A stretch of 64,000 bases of DNA from Pterobdella sp. o SKG-2022 (GCA_964035795.1 OZ038320.1:2016184-2080183); one strand, 5' to 3'; positions 23,351 through 36,113 are shown, counted from the stretch's first letter. Numbers and translations: made by a program. The notes: generated from the letters alone by a model not told the origin.

Positions 23351-23465
23351 AAAACAATGGCTTATTGATCTACAAAGCTTTCCGTAAGTAATATATTTTC
23401 AAGTCCTTTAAACGTATGTTATATTCACAAAAGCTTCGTAGGTCAATATAGCATTGTGTTGTTTT
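23351..23465 (+). repeat. Imperfect 115-bp hairpin (left copy)
   Basis: The arm AAAACAATGGCTTATTGATCT… pairs, with gaps and several mismatches, to …AGGTCAATATAGCATTGTG and the following TTGTTTT. Both arms carry the ACRAAGCTT core that is also in the foldback element at 31105. It may be an old relative of that element. Confidence 0.4.
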
Positions 23466-25649
23466 AAACAAATGTAGTTATCTGCTCGTCGATACCCAAA
23501 ATGATAACTGATACTGGAAAACACAGAAACTAAAATAAACCTCCATTCATACAGAGACCCAGCTGACCGTCAGAAATTGCGTTAAATCCACCGTACAAGC
23601 CTTCATGACTTCCTACTCGTTCTGTCTCCATTGCGTTACACATCAAGTGATGTTTCAAAACCCAAGTGTTTCTTCGAGTACCGAAGCACATGGTTATATG
23701 GGGTTACATGCTCAGTCCATGAGGTTCACATCTATGCTGGCACCAAGTCTCTTCGAGTTTTCATTCTTTATTGAAGACTGTTTAAAACAGTTTTTTGGAC
23801 TTTTAAGACTTATTTTTGTCAAAAGTTTTGCGTGGATGTAATTGGGTTTGAAGTGTTGTAGGCAGGTCGATGACAGCAGATGATTCAACTTTTTTCTACA
23901 ACTATCAAATATCACAATAATATTTGTGTGCTACTGTTACAAACGTTTTTGAAAAAACCTTAAAAATTAAAAATCAATGTGAACAGTGGAGTAGGTATTT
24001 CTTATGGAAGAGATATGAAGGTCAAGAGGGGGATGGAGGGAGTGGGGTGAGGTTGTACGTATCAGTAACTTTGTAAATAAAGGTTGGAAAGTTCAAAAAA
24101 ATGTTAAAAATACAAAGATTTTAATGAAGATGAAACAGAGAGAAAGGGATGAGAGTGAATAAAGAAATCATAACAATGTAGCTTCTTTGGCGCTCGCAAG
24201 CAACTACAGGCAAGCTAATCAATTTTTGAATTCAATTAAATAACCTCCCATGGGAAATTTAAAACTGACGACTAAATCGCTCCATTGCGCAAGTTTTTGT
24301 GTTTGTTATGCTCTGAATCTCCTCCTCACAACTCCAAACTGCATCACTACATCACTTTTATTCCTCTCACAACAGTATAATGTCAAAGAAAAATTTATTT
24401 TAACATCATGTTTCTATTATGACTTTTGCAGTCTGCCGAAAAAAAATGTTCATTTGATATGGGTTTAATTGCTTCATTACACAATTACTTCACTGGACTG
24501 TGTCACTTCTATCAAAACAGTTTCAAAATCTGAGTGTAGCAGATGGAATAAGAAAGCATTGAGGGCAACAGCTGGGCACAATTAGATGAGTGTGATCAAC
24601 AGTGTGCTAGTCCAGATTCAATCTGCTTTGTCCTTTTTGCTCTAGAATGTTCTCTAGTCCGACCATAAATTATTGAAAAGAATGGGACGAGTTAAGATTC
24701 ATTGGTAATCAGTTTATGTCAGTCTAATCACATTGGCCATGTATTTGGCCACCACCGTTACAATCACGCTCGTAAATAATAATGCCAAAAAATGTACTTA
24801 ATGAAGTAAAGAGACGATTACTTTGTAATGTGGAAGGCTTAATTAATATTACATCAACGGCAGTTTTTGATTGCTTTTGACTACCTTCTCGTGACTAGCA
24901 CTTTCATATTCATTTTGTAAAAACTTTTTCAAAATTTTTCATACAAAACTCCATTGTTTCCTTTGAGGAATTAATTTAGTCTTTTTTAATGAGACCGATT
25001 TTTCACAAAGTTCACTTGCCAAAAGAGATTTGAAAAAACTTTGTAAAAATGTAAAAATTTTCAAATATTTTATAATTAAAGTTTTTTATTCCGCACTGAG
25101 AATTCTGTCGTCACTCCGACTTGCAAGTGCTCAATTTGTTTGAACTTTGGTTGTTTCAATTTCATGAGAATTTCAAAATTTGAAAATATTCGTATTATTT
25201 GGAACAAAAGATCTGAGTAGCTCATAAGCTATGAATAATTAAATAGTCCTTGAGTAGCACTCGATCAAATGATCTCTAATTACCAATTAATATTTCATTA
25301 ACTTGCTTTCATTTTACATCCACTACAACTAGTTTATCAACCCTTAATCTAATGAAACATCAATAAAATAAATATACATGACTCGGTTATGGAATAATTA
25401 AAACATCAAACCAACTCAAAATGCAAACTACTTCTATATAATTCAAAGCATTGGAACAAGCACACTCCACGAGGTGCTTTGTATCATCGATCTTTGAGCA
25501 GTTGTAATATGTCAAAACTCACCTGAAAAACTTTCATTACACGTCATATTTCTGTCCTGCCGCCAAATCAGTTGATAACTACGTCATAAAAACAACGTCA
25601 TAAACTCAAACAAATAAACACGTTGTTTCGATGTCGATAAATAAAGTAA
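23466..25649. other. Left-arm stretch without a recognised gene
   Basis: A GC-richer island at 23560-23760 is open for about 100 codons on the plus strand (from 23540) and about 50 on the minus strand. It may contain an exon but cannot be assigned. The rest is AT-rich. The partner is 49862-52045. Confidence 0.35.
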
Positions 25650-25735
25650 GACATAAGCCAGGTAGCAAGACCGGAATTTGAACCGCATCCCTCTAATTCA
25701 AAAATCTCTTAACTGACTTATACGACTCTAAACTT
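25650..25735 (-). repeat. tRNA-derived SINE-like fragment (left copy)
   Basis: On the minus strand, GTCAGTTAAGAG (weak A box) is followed by GCGGTTCAAATTCCGG (B box). It is decayed and its ends are unclear. Confidence 0.4.
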
Positions 25736-28401
25736 TCTGCCATAGATTTGAAATCTCATCGTCATTAACTTTACAACATTGTTTCATACGGATAATGCTA
25801 TGAACCTTTGCAAGGTCTTTAAAATAAAAGACTAGAAGTAGATTCAAAAATCGATTAAACAGAGTGTCTTGATCTTTTTCAATTTATTCTCGAAAAGAAG
25901 AAATATTGTTTCTGCTGTTTAATGATTAGCCATCAAATTCGGGTGCCTATTAATTATTCATTGACATTACATCACGTGACCATAAATCTTACTAAGCGCG
26001 ACTCTGAATATTACTCGTCAACTGTAACGAGCATTCACCCACAACCTCTTTTCACTCTCACCCTTTTCTTCCCAACCCCTAACAACCAGCATCTTAATAT
26101 ATTTTCAACTACCAAGACCTCTTCCTATCCTCACTCCCACAACACCATGACCCAGCACTAACCAGATAATTCAACGTAAAAGGATTAGTTTTTATTAAAA
26201 GACTTTTTTCAACATTGAAAAATTTTTTCAAACAGAAGGTATAATAGATTCAAAACAAAATTTAATTTAAAAATCGATATAACTCAAAGCTAGAATTTTT
26301 ATAGTAAAAAAAGACAAAACACGTGCAAACCTTTTTTCGCACTGGCTAATTGAGGTTCACTGTTGCTCGAGGCATTTTCCTCCATGCGTGTGTTAATTTA
26401 TCATGAAAACACCTCATTCTCTCAATTCGTACAATAACTCGGTGTTCAGAGAATTATTTAAAAGTGGTCTTTGGGTAATATTCCACCAGCACAGTTGCCT
26501 CCATCAACTTGCTTCCAAAGCACCTCACTGCCATGACACTGACGTTCAAGGACAGGCACGCTCCATCGATTAAATTTCTTATTTACAACTCTAATAAATT
26601 TTTATTGCTTCTCTGATTATCGAAAAGGATTCCAACGTTTTTTGCTTTTTTCTCCCACATTTCTCAGTGGAAACTATTTATACTGAAGTATCGAAGAGAC
26701 CGCAGACAGCCCAGCCCAGCAAGTACCCATCGGCACAGGGCACCCAGACCTGGCCTCTCGCAGCTGCTTCATTGTTTGCCACTCATGTGATTGATCTTCA
26801 AGAGGCTTTAATCGTCATTTATTTTGTCTTTTGTCTCAAACAAATAAGTTCTATGTTATTTAAACAAGCTGCAGGTAGCGATTTGTAGAGAGGAGTTTTG
26901 GTGTGTTGAAAAATATTAATTTTTGATAATGAAGCTGTATTCACATCTGATGTTGAACTAAATAATACTTAGCACTGTGGATAATTCACTTCAAATCTAA
27001 ATTAAATGAAATTTATATACAAAATTTTGTACTAGGTTATATAGAGTTTCAAATTATTTTTCTTATTGAACTTTTTGACATACAAAATTAAATCAAAAAT
27101 TTGCATTTTTACTCCGCTGTCGTGTGTTGATTTTTTCAATTGAAAATGTTTGAAATTAAATCTCAAAAAATGAAAAAGATTAAAAATGGCAACATCAATT
27201 CAAATGCCATTTGATTATCTGTCCGAAGCAGAAGTCCATACGTTGGTGCGGTAGCCATTAATTCTCACTAGTCCGACCTGCCCATTTCTCACGTCCGATC
27301 TTTTTTCGCAAGATTTTTATATTTTCAAACGATTTATTCGGAATCACTCAATAGAATTAAACCTGCATTCATCGATTCTTCATGTGGTTCAAACTTACAC
27401 TTCCACAAATCAATCCTTTACTTCTTATACAACTTCAAGATAAATTATGTATTTCTCTTTTATATCTCCAATCTTTTATTCAGTCAACTCACGTTTTTGA
27501 TAGCATCTGAGAAATTCACTGAAAACATGAGATCCTCCCTTACTACCGCTCCAGTCACTTCTCAATGTCAACACATGCTTACATTACACCGCGGTACCAC
27601 TTTAATCTCTGGTGCTATCAGGTGCTTGAGAAGGAGTCTTTGTGCTTTCACTTGTGGAACTTTATTGAAACTACTCGAAAAATTAAGTTTTAGTTAATAG
27701 TTTCATTTTTGGACTTTCAAAAAGTAATTTCACCATATGCAAGAAAAACATTGAACAACCACGGATAGTGAATAAAACTCTAGATATCAACAATAAAAAT
27801 AACAAAAAAGAAGAAAAAATTTCAACAATTTTTATCGTAATAATAGTAGGTTTAACTCGAATCTTCATAAAATTTTTTGTGCAGACTGCTTGAAAAGGTC
27901 AAGAAAGCAATCAGCTCGAAGGGAAACTCATTCGACTTGATCTCTTGCGAGCTTTATTAATGCAAGTTATATAGAGTTCTTGTTCAATTATCGACCACCT
28001 TATACTTTTGCTTAAATAGCTGAACACTCGTATCAATTATTCATACACATTTTTAACTAAAGTTTCATGATTTATCGAAGGGAGCAAGCATATAAACATG
28101 AAGTTACCTGCAAAGAGCAAGAGGAGGAAGAGGAGGAGGAGGAAGATGGAGGAGGTCATGAGGGTGTCGACTTTAATGGGGCAAACTTGATTGATTCTTC
28201 AAGGCTTCCTTGTTTTCTCGTGATGTTTTGTTCTTTAATTATTTGTCTTTAAACGAAGTAGTAAATGGCTGGTTTGTATGGACCCAGATGGTGAAACAAT
28301 GTATTGTGAGACTAGTTTGTAATTTTATGTTGTAACCTTCTCCATTCAAACTACTTCAACAGTTTTTAAATCTCAAAAGTATCTTTATACGTTTGAAACA
28401 G
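25736..28401. other. Left-arm stretch without a recognised gene
   Basis: A GC-rich island at about 26690-26770 follows a good plus-strand acceptor (ACATTTCTCAG| at 26668) but is also open on the minus strand, so it is left unassigned. Pyrimidine-rich DNA lies at 26030-26150. The partner is 47110-49775. Confidence 0.35.
28119..28155 (+). repeat. GGA trinucleotide microsatellite (left copy)
   Basis: GAGGAGGAAGAGGAGGAGGAGG run giving a poly-Glu frame. The mirrored copy is at 47356-47392 with equal length. Confidence 0.7.
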
Positions 28402-28472
28402 ATGTACACGAAAGGTCATTTGTTATCTGGGCATCGTGGCATCTTGAGTTTGATGATCTGCTCGAGAACCCT
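28402..28472 (+). CDS. Candidate internal exon, unknown protein (left copy)
   Basis: Acceptor CGTTTGAAACAG| and donor GAACCCT|GTATGG enclose 71 nt. Entered in phase 1 they encode V-H-E-R-S-F-V-I-W-A-S-W-H-L-E-F-D-D-L-L followed by E-N-P, exiting in phase 0. The composition looks like a folded protein. No family was recognised. Confidence 0.32.
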
Positions 28473-31104
28473 GTATGGTCTGATAACATCTGCTAGTACA
28501 AATCTATTTATCACCCGTCTTTCTTACTCTCAACTCCGATCAAGATTAAAATGCTATTGGTTTTGTCTTATAATTCAATTTATTTCAAAGAGTTTTCAAG
28601 TATTGTCAACTTTTTAAATTCAACTTTCATTATAAAGGTTATTTATTTGGTTTAACTAACTTATTTGTTCAGAAACGTGAAATCAAATGGAAAAAGTTGA
28701 TTTACATGTTAAGAAATTCATCAAATATTTGTAGCTCTTGTTTACATAGGTATGAAAAGTGCATAAGAACAGTTTTGGTTGGATAATTGATGGAGGTATT
28801 TTGAATTGGCAACATGATATGCTAGTGATTAACATTACAAGTTTTCAAACCACCCAACCAACTCAACTTTTTTTCTACATAAAACATTTTTCTTAATAAA
28901 TAATATACAAAAAAGTTGTTGGTATAATATTTTCTATTATATTTGTCATCAGAAAGGTTAATCCGTGGAAAGTTGATGAAACAACTGCACAAATGCAACA
29001 TAAACACACAAGCACCATCCTATTATATACCTCTCCAACCACACACACCGACCAGTCCTGTCTATATATACTATTTATTCCATTATAAATTAAAAATTAA
29101 ACTTTAATGAAAAATAAATTTAAAAAGTTAAATAAATTTTCTATATTTATTTATTTATTTATTTATTTTTTTGTAAACACGTCTGTGAAAAATTGTTTAG
29201 TTATACGTCTGCCTCCCATGCAAACATGCCTCGTTGAGAATATGAACTGCAGTAAACAAGTCTCTTTTCCGTTCAGTTTGTATTGAATTTAATTAATTCA
29301 TGTGTACTTTATGAAAAATAAGTCATTCCTATAGCTTTATTGACGTTGATATATATTTTATTGACATCAAACTCTGTGTTTTATTGAAAGATTTTCGTTT
29401 ATATTTAATACTGAATTCAATTTTTCAGATCTAATAAAATCATTATAGTTTTGAATTCTTCTCATTCTGTATTTTCTTAAACTTTTTGTTCTGAAGAGAA
29501 CCATCATGAAACAAAAAGAAGAAATGCTTACAAATATAACTGGCACATCTGCTTGCACACATCGCACCAATTCCCCATTAAATAACTTCAAATTGAATTA
29601 ACTGCCAAGCTTTATTTCTCGCGATTTCTCAATAGCTTTGTGTTTTATTGACGAAGAGTTTATTCAAAGTTAACTTCTTGAGTGAAAAATTGTTGAGAAG
29701 AATTAAACTTAATTAATAAAATCGAATAAATTTCAATTACCCCCTCAACAGGCGAGTATGAAGATTGATGGGCAACTCAGTCCGAGGAAAGATGCTCTAC
29801 ATTGCCTGCCTCGTGGTGTAAAGCTTCTTCATACATCCTAATTATCAATAATATATTCGTGGCCTCTTAAAATTACATTTCCAACTAAATCGATGCAATT
29901 CGCCTCCATAAAATAATCATTAACACCATTACCTCTCGTACTCCTCCATCAGACCCACACCTCACACACATTTAACACACGTTCAATCAACCCACCACTC
30001 AAACACGTACTAAGTGATGGCGAGATTGTTACAAGAATTTTGTAAGATGTAAGTGCTGCTTTTGGTGCTAGGAAACCTCATCACCACGCCACCGAACTCT
30101 TCGGAGCCATGCACCACTTACAGTCTCTGGTGTATTTGTGTCTGCACTTGGACTTTCTTTCAGTCTTCATGTCAACGTTTTATAAGGCTTTTTAATATTT
30201 TTTATGAAAAGGTACGTACATATTTTATGAATGAAAATATAATGTTTCGATCTTTGAACATCCATAGACCAAGCATCAATGTAGGCATTCGTTGAAACAA
30301 TTCCATCATAAACTTCTCAACGCACAAAGCCATTGGTAAAGAAACACAAATTTAAACCCACATGTAAACGTACACAAAAAAACAAGCCAAAAAAACAAAT
30401 ACACGCACTTTAACAACAGCTTTCAACCAGATACATCTCTAAACTAATGTGAGCACATCAAAAGAAACACACGGAAGGTCATTTGAGCAATCTCATAAAA
30501 AAACAAAAATGATGAGGATGAAGGGAACCTCTTACATGTTTCACATTCCACTCTTCGATCCATCATGGTAGTTGCAGCATAACCGAGGAAACGTCTTCAA
30601 AATGCACTTCACTCTAATTATTTCCTACAAAAAAACATTTGAATTTTGTTGAAGTTTAGCTTTTTTGGTGTTTCATTTTGAGTTCGTTTTCCATATAAAG
30701 TTACACGGTTTTTTTTGGTTATTGATACTTCGAATGTTTTGTTTTGCATCAAAATGAAGTATTTGTAAAATTTAAGCTTTGAAGTTTTAAACATAGTATT
30801 TCGAAAAAAAATTCTCAGCGTGAAAAGGAGTTTTTTAAATATACACTCTCAAGTTCACAAAAATCTTTCCCAAACATTGCCAAGATAGATACTTTCTGCA
30901 CAATTCAACGTTTCAATTTATCGAAATGTTTTCGAACGGTCAAGTTTTACTATTTTGAAAATAGAACTAGTTGTGAATGTTTGAGAGAAAAGTGTGATGT
31001 GTGAGGGATTAGAGATTTATCGATAAAACTTCTCAGTTATCGTCTAATTCTACATTAGAATTTCCAAACCAGCCATAAATTTCAAATTTTATATTATATA
31101 AAAT
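28473..31104. other. Left-arm stretch without a recognised gene
   Basis: An island at 30045-30180 is open on both strands with possible donors (GTGTAT plus, GTAAGT minus) and is unassigned. The partner is 44407-47038. Confidence 0.35.
29143..29170 (+). repeat. TTTA microsatellite (left copy)
   Basis: Tandem ATTT repeats. The mirrored tract at 46341-46368 has the same length, which matters because such tracts normally change length quickly. Confidence 0.75.
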
Positions 31105-31215
31105 TAAGGACAACAAACACAAAGTTTTATTAAATGATTTTATCACTTGATAATGTAAACTAGGCTTACGAAAGCTTCGTGTCATTTAATAAATACTTTT
31201 TGTTTGTTGTCCTTA
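31105..31215 (+). mobile_element. Foldback MITE-like element (left copy)
   Basis: A 111-bp element has terminal inverted repeats of about 33 bp (TAAGGACAACAAAC… / …GTTTGTTGTCCTTA) differing by one substitution and one indel. The centre carries a second short palindrome, TTACGAAAGCTTCGT. TA lies at both tips, which would fit a TA target duplication of a Tc1/mariner-type MITE. No transposase is nearby. Confidence 0.6.
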
Positions 31216-32605
31216 CTTTTAGATTCAGGCTATTGTACTTCATTATATTATATAGATTCTTAAAAAAGTTCCCAAGATTTAGTTTTCAGTTAATTTCATT
31301 CTTGATGATTCGGTGTCATAAAGTTTTTCTCGACTTAAATGCCAGCTAATAAACTCTTTAATTCTATCATAAATCATTATTTTGAGCATTTTATACTCAT
31401 TCGAATTTTTCAAATTAAAATGAATTTCTTGTCTAATTTTATTGAAAAAATGTATTATTCATATATTTCTGTCATACAAAATCTAAAGTCAACTCATTAA
31501 AGTTTGAAATTAAACAGAAATTTGGAACGAGAGAGTAAATTATTTTGATAACATGAACCGAAAAAAGAGGCCTTCAATAGAAAAAGACTTGGACCCCCAT
31601 TTGTGAACACACTGCACTGAGGGACCAGACTGTTTAAGATTCAACGTGCCCAATCAGCCATAAATTCCATAGAAACACACCGTCTTATTCTTTATTTCAT
31701 TTCGAAAGTCCCTTCCATTGCGAAACATTTTTTTCTTCTTCAAAGAATTATGCTAACGTTGTGGCCCGTAATCAAATAATTCAACAGAGAGGCAATGTTT
31801 TTTGATGCATATTGACATTTATGTTGTCAATCGAATGATCTTTATAGGGTCCCATAGTTAGAATAGAAGTGAATTAATTACAATTGGAATGAATTCATTT
31901 TATTTATCAATTAAATCAGCTTTGCAAACATAAACATGGCAACCCAAACAAATTCCCAGCACCGCAGATGAATAAATTTGAGAGCACAAAATAAAGTTAT
32001 TTCAAGCACACACAACCCCATACAACTTCTTATACTCATAACTCACACCACCTCATCGCACGGGTGCTTTGATGAAACTGTTGCAAGTGCCAACTTAACA
32101 GTCCATGCCCCTCATGCCCTACACTCACCAGTCCATTAAGTTCTGTGTCTGCTTCATGTTTGTATAAAACCTTTCGAATGCCGCTCTTAAACAAACATCG
32201 TGCTTCATTTCATGAATTATTGATAATTTGTACTTTTATATTTCTTAAACAAATTCATACTGAAAGTCATAAAATCTCGAATGGAAATGATCAAAAATTG
32301 AAAATTTTGAGGGAATTGTGGCTGAATTATGTTGCGGATTTTGCAAATGGGGAAAATTAAATCTTATATGGAAGAACTTGCATATGAAAATTTTATTTTA
32401 GTTGACAATTACAACAGACTTTTATAGTTGTTTATTAGTGCTTTGGAATAATTTGGAATATTAATTCTTATATCAACTTATACCCAGCCGACAAAACTAT
32501 TTAAAAACACCAATAAATAAATGACAAAAATTTTAGAAAATTAATTAAAAATTTATTGCAAAAAATACCTCCAATAAAATCAATATTTTATATGAAAACA
32601 CATAG

Positions 32606-32651
32606 CGTCTGGACAAACTGGCAATAACTGAACTGTTAGTGTGCTTTGGAG
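32606..32651 (+). CDS. Candidate short exon, unknown protein (left copy)
   Basis: AACACATAG|CGT and TTTGGAG|GTGAGG enclose 46 nt reading R-L-D-K-L-A-I-T-E-L-L-V-C-F-G. The donor is strong and the acceptor is weak. Mirrored copy at 42861-42906, within one base. Confidence 0.2.
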
Positions 32652-33099
32652 GTGAGGTCGATATGTTTTACGTCGCTGATCTCCCCCATGTTTTATCCTT
32701 CGCTTAATCCCTCTCACGACTCGGTCGTTTCATCAAACGCTCTCTCCCTCCTACATCATACTCGTGCAAAAAGACCAAATGTTTTTCGATGTTTATGATG
32801 GCTTTGAATTTTGAAATTTAATTCAAAACAGCACTCCTAACTGTGTCTCAGTTCACTAACAAATAACTCAACATTTTTAAATCTATCTTATATATTTACA
32901 CACAATTCCATGTTTTTTGATTTTTTTACACTGCTGTGAAAAAAGCGTTTAAACACTTGAAAAATATTTTTGAATGTTTAGTCATTTTTAAATCTGACAC
33001 CGGTTTGATAAACAGAGTCAAGAAAACACTTCTATAAACTACCCTATATTGACAACATCAAAAGAATGACTGCAACTCAACCATCAAAACTTCTGTGAA

Positions 33100-33220
33100 A
33101 TGACACATCCAACAAAGAAGAGATGGAATTCACTCGAAGTCAGAGATGTTCTTGAAAAGATGGAGGCCGCGGGAAAGATCTGGTCCAAGTTCCTCGAACA
33201 TGCAAGCACACGATACGCTT
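33100..33220 (+). CDS. Candidate first coding exon, unknown protein (left copy)
   Basis: ATG at 33100 opens 40 codons ending at a strong donor, CGCTT|GTAAGA, at 33220/33221 (phase 1). The encoded stretch looks like amphipathic helices (R-W-N-S-L-E-V-R-D-V-L-E-K-M-E, then I-W-S-K-F-L-E-H-A-S), and the island is richer in GC than its flanks. An acceptor, ATGTCTTGCAG| at 34398, opens only in the matching phase, but no donor after it was found. I recognise no family. The opposite strand is also open. Confidence 0.33.
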
Positions 33221-35969
33221 GTAAGATGCTTTATAGAGGGTTCTGAGGCAAGTGTTTGTTTACTGCCGAATTATAATTCAAGTTTCCTTATGTTTTTATA
33301 TCGGATTATATCGCAGCTTTATGTCTCTGCTCAAGAAAGTCTCGGTATTAGACGATTATTCATTTTTTTTTGAATCACTTATTTGGTTTGAGAAAACTTA
33401 CCAATGCATGACGTATGTTCATATTTGGCGAAAGTTTTTATCACATTCACACAAAATTGAATTTGAAAAACATTATTTCTTAAGTTGATACTGTTGATTG
33501 AAAACTCTCCTATCGAGTTTATTTTCACAGCACCTCCGTTGCCAAATTTTCTAAATGAAATTTTAATTCGTATAGCAATGATGAATGTGTTCAAAGTTGA
33601 AACAAGCATCAATCATTTAGCGAGTTTATAATCAATTTAGGGAATTTATCCGCCATTTTCAAGATTATAACTTGATTTTTTATCGAAATACATTATAAAA
33701 TATGCATAAGAATTTGAAAAATTCTATGTTTCTAAATTTTCAAAATTTTTTTAAAATCAAAATTTTGACTTTTCGATTGATTAGCTTTCTATTACTTCCC
33801 GCTTTTAATGAACAAAAAACTTTCAACTTACAACAAATTAATCTCGAGAAACAATTATTTTTTCTCACAATTGCTCCCAAAAGTTTAAAAAATTTAACTT
33901 TTTGATATTTAAAAGTGAGAAAGTTAGTTATATTGTTGGAAACAATACTAAGAGATGCGTGTTTGCTGATTGTAAAAAGTAACTATAACAAAGAAATAAG
34001 TATCTCTAAGGTGACTTTCAATTTGATTAAATAACAAAAAAACTGTTGGAAAAAACTGGAACATTCACATAAGATGTAGGAGAGTTAATAAAGAAGGAAG
34101 AACAAACAGTGAGACACGAACATAAAGCTCACAAAAGCATCTTTAAATCGTGGCGAATAACCTAAGCTAATAAAGGACTTCTAAACATCAGGCCTCACAT
34201 CAAACACACACGCTTCTTGAATAGCAAACAATCGTCGATCTGCTCTTTCATCGCTCCTTCCTTGCTGCGTGCGATCTTATAATCAAGCCTTCTCTATTTA
34301 TTTCATATGTTCGATAAAATTTTCATTCGAAAATTTTTTAACTACATTTATTAAGCAAAACTATTTTTTCACAATCATTGAAGTTGTATGTCTTGCAGAT
34401 GAAAGGAGGGGATGCTTGATTGTAGCCTGTGGCGCTCATTTGTTCCTCGTCGAAAAATCTTTTACAATTTGCTGCTTTGTTGTGCAATCATCTCGCATTG
34501 TCGCGATTCCTTCCACCATATCTCATTATCTCTTGCTTGTATTTTGTCTTTCTTTTTACAATTCTTTCCCATCCCTCTGTCAATTTGTGTCATTTATAAC
34601 AATTTTAACTCTTCTTTGAAGATGTTCGAGTATTGGAAGAGAATCAAATTCCAACTGAATTTAAGATTTAATTCATCTTTGGCAGTTTTTGTGTGGAAGA
34701 TACGAAAATCACTCAGAAACAAAACATCCCCACACACTCAAACCACATACCGATTAGCGATCACCATCCGCATTGACCCCATGTATTTCTTACTGAGACT
34801 TTGAAGTTGGTTGTAAAGCAGAAAAATTGTCCATTAGAAACATTGGGAGTAAATATCCATGGCAATTAAGAGAAACAATAGAAAAGTTTAATAAGGAACA
34901 ACATACATTCATCTGGCCTGCACATCCCCCTATAAACATCTCGAAAATATATTCAAGTGGCTTCGAATCTCTCTTGTACAGCCCCAATTAGATAAATCGG
35001 GTTCTTTGTTTCTTTGCAAATACATTTGAAATGTCCACTAAACTCTTCTGAAAGCCCCGATAAAGGTGCAACACCGATTGGCCCATATGAACAATGACCT
35101 TCTACCATTCAAACATCTTTGCAGGTTTTTGATTCGACCATGTGTTACTTATTCATATTACTACTAATAACTCACAAAAACATACAAATCTTGCCGTAAC
35201 AACTGAGTAGAAGCTCAACTCGGGCGTCACTGAAACAATTTAAATACAATGTATACGGTGTTTTCCAAATGTTTAAGACAGCAATTATTTATTTTGTCTC
35301 TGTAATCTTTCACAATCTCCTTCCTCTTCGACTTTCATCACGTATAATAACGGCTCATTTAACTTCAAAAAATTTCAACCCCCAGTATTAAAATGATACA
35401 TTATTAAATATTTCAAAAACATTTAATATTTAAAATAAATCAAAAATTTTGCAGTCAAAAATTTTATTGATAAACTCATGAAAAAATATCAAATATATAA
35501 AACTCTTTCTCATAGCATGGACTTTTTGTTTTGTGAATGTTTTTATCAAGCCATCAAATCTTTTTGCTCTTGTTTTTTTAAATTTGAAATTCAATTAATC
35601 TATAAACGTTTATTAAATTAAATTTGAACTTAAGATGAATAATTCAATCGATCCATTACATCAAAACTAATAAAATCTCGTTTAATTATTAATTGAAATA
35701 CCAAATTATACAATTGAATGGTTGACCATAAAATTGAAAATGAAGTCAACACAACAAAACAATTATATAACTCCAACCTCTAATGGTGCCTAAAGCACTC
35801 ATAACATCGATCAAGACCACTATTCGAAGCAGGCATGCCTCTGTTAGATGGGGAAGTGGGTGGTGTTAGTGGGTTGTGCCAGGAAAATCATGCATTGATG
35901 TCTGATGGATAGAAGATGTAATGAAGGAGAAAAAAGTGACAAGAGGATTGATGTATTGATTGGAGTTGA
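33221..35969. other. Left-arm inner stretch up to the palindrome edge
   Basis: Apart from a possible exon start after the acceptor at 34398, nothing was recognised. The partner is 39542-42290. Confidence 0.4.
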
Positions 35970-35970
35970 G

Positions 35971-36113
35971 ATGATGGATGAGGGGAGATGGATGGATGGA
36001 TGGGTGGACGGATGGATGGATGAATGAATGGATGGCTTGATGGACGAATGGATGGATGGATTGATGAATTGTTGGATGGATGGATGGATGGACGGAGCAA
36101 TGGATGAATGGGT
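35971..36113 (+). repeat. TGGA/GATG tetranucleotide array at left inner edge
   Basis: GGATGGATGGATG runs with ACGGATGG and GAATGG variants begin directly where arm homology ends. The minus-strand frame rich in Ile-His-Pro-Ser across it is repeat-derived. Confidence 0.85.

Larger units (their letters stand above)
11511..35969 (+). repeat. Left arm of giant palindrome (at least 24,459 bp)
   Basis: Position x here is the complement of position 75511-x. I checked this at some twenty lines spread over the arm and at every pair of mirrored open frames. Identity starts at the latest at 11511, the partner of the last base of the window, so the outer end is not resolved. The inner end is at 35969: base 35970 is the first mismatch to 39541 and homology is lost at once in a GATG array. 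Coordinates keep exact register throughout, so there is no net insertion or deletion. Differences seen: 19889, 22962-22963, 23382, 23905, 25757. Confidence 0.97.

Noticed and set aside
23540..23841. About 100-codon plus-strand frame with possible acceptor
   Set aside because: The opposite strand is open as well, with a protein-like N-terminus and a GTATGA donor. No family was recognised and the strand cannot be decided.
28067..28252. Poly-Glu frame
   Set aside because: GGA microsatellite translation.
34269..34804. Plus-strand frames of 116 and 130 codons and their mirror at 40707-41242
   Set aside because: AT-rich, hydrophobic, overlapping in two frames and without consistent splice structure. 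Only the acceptor at 34398 was noted.
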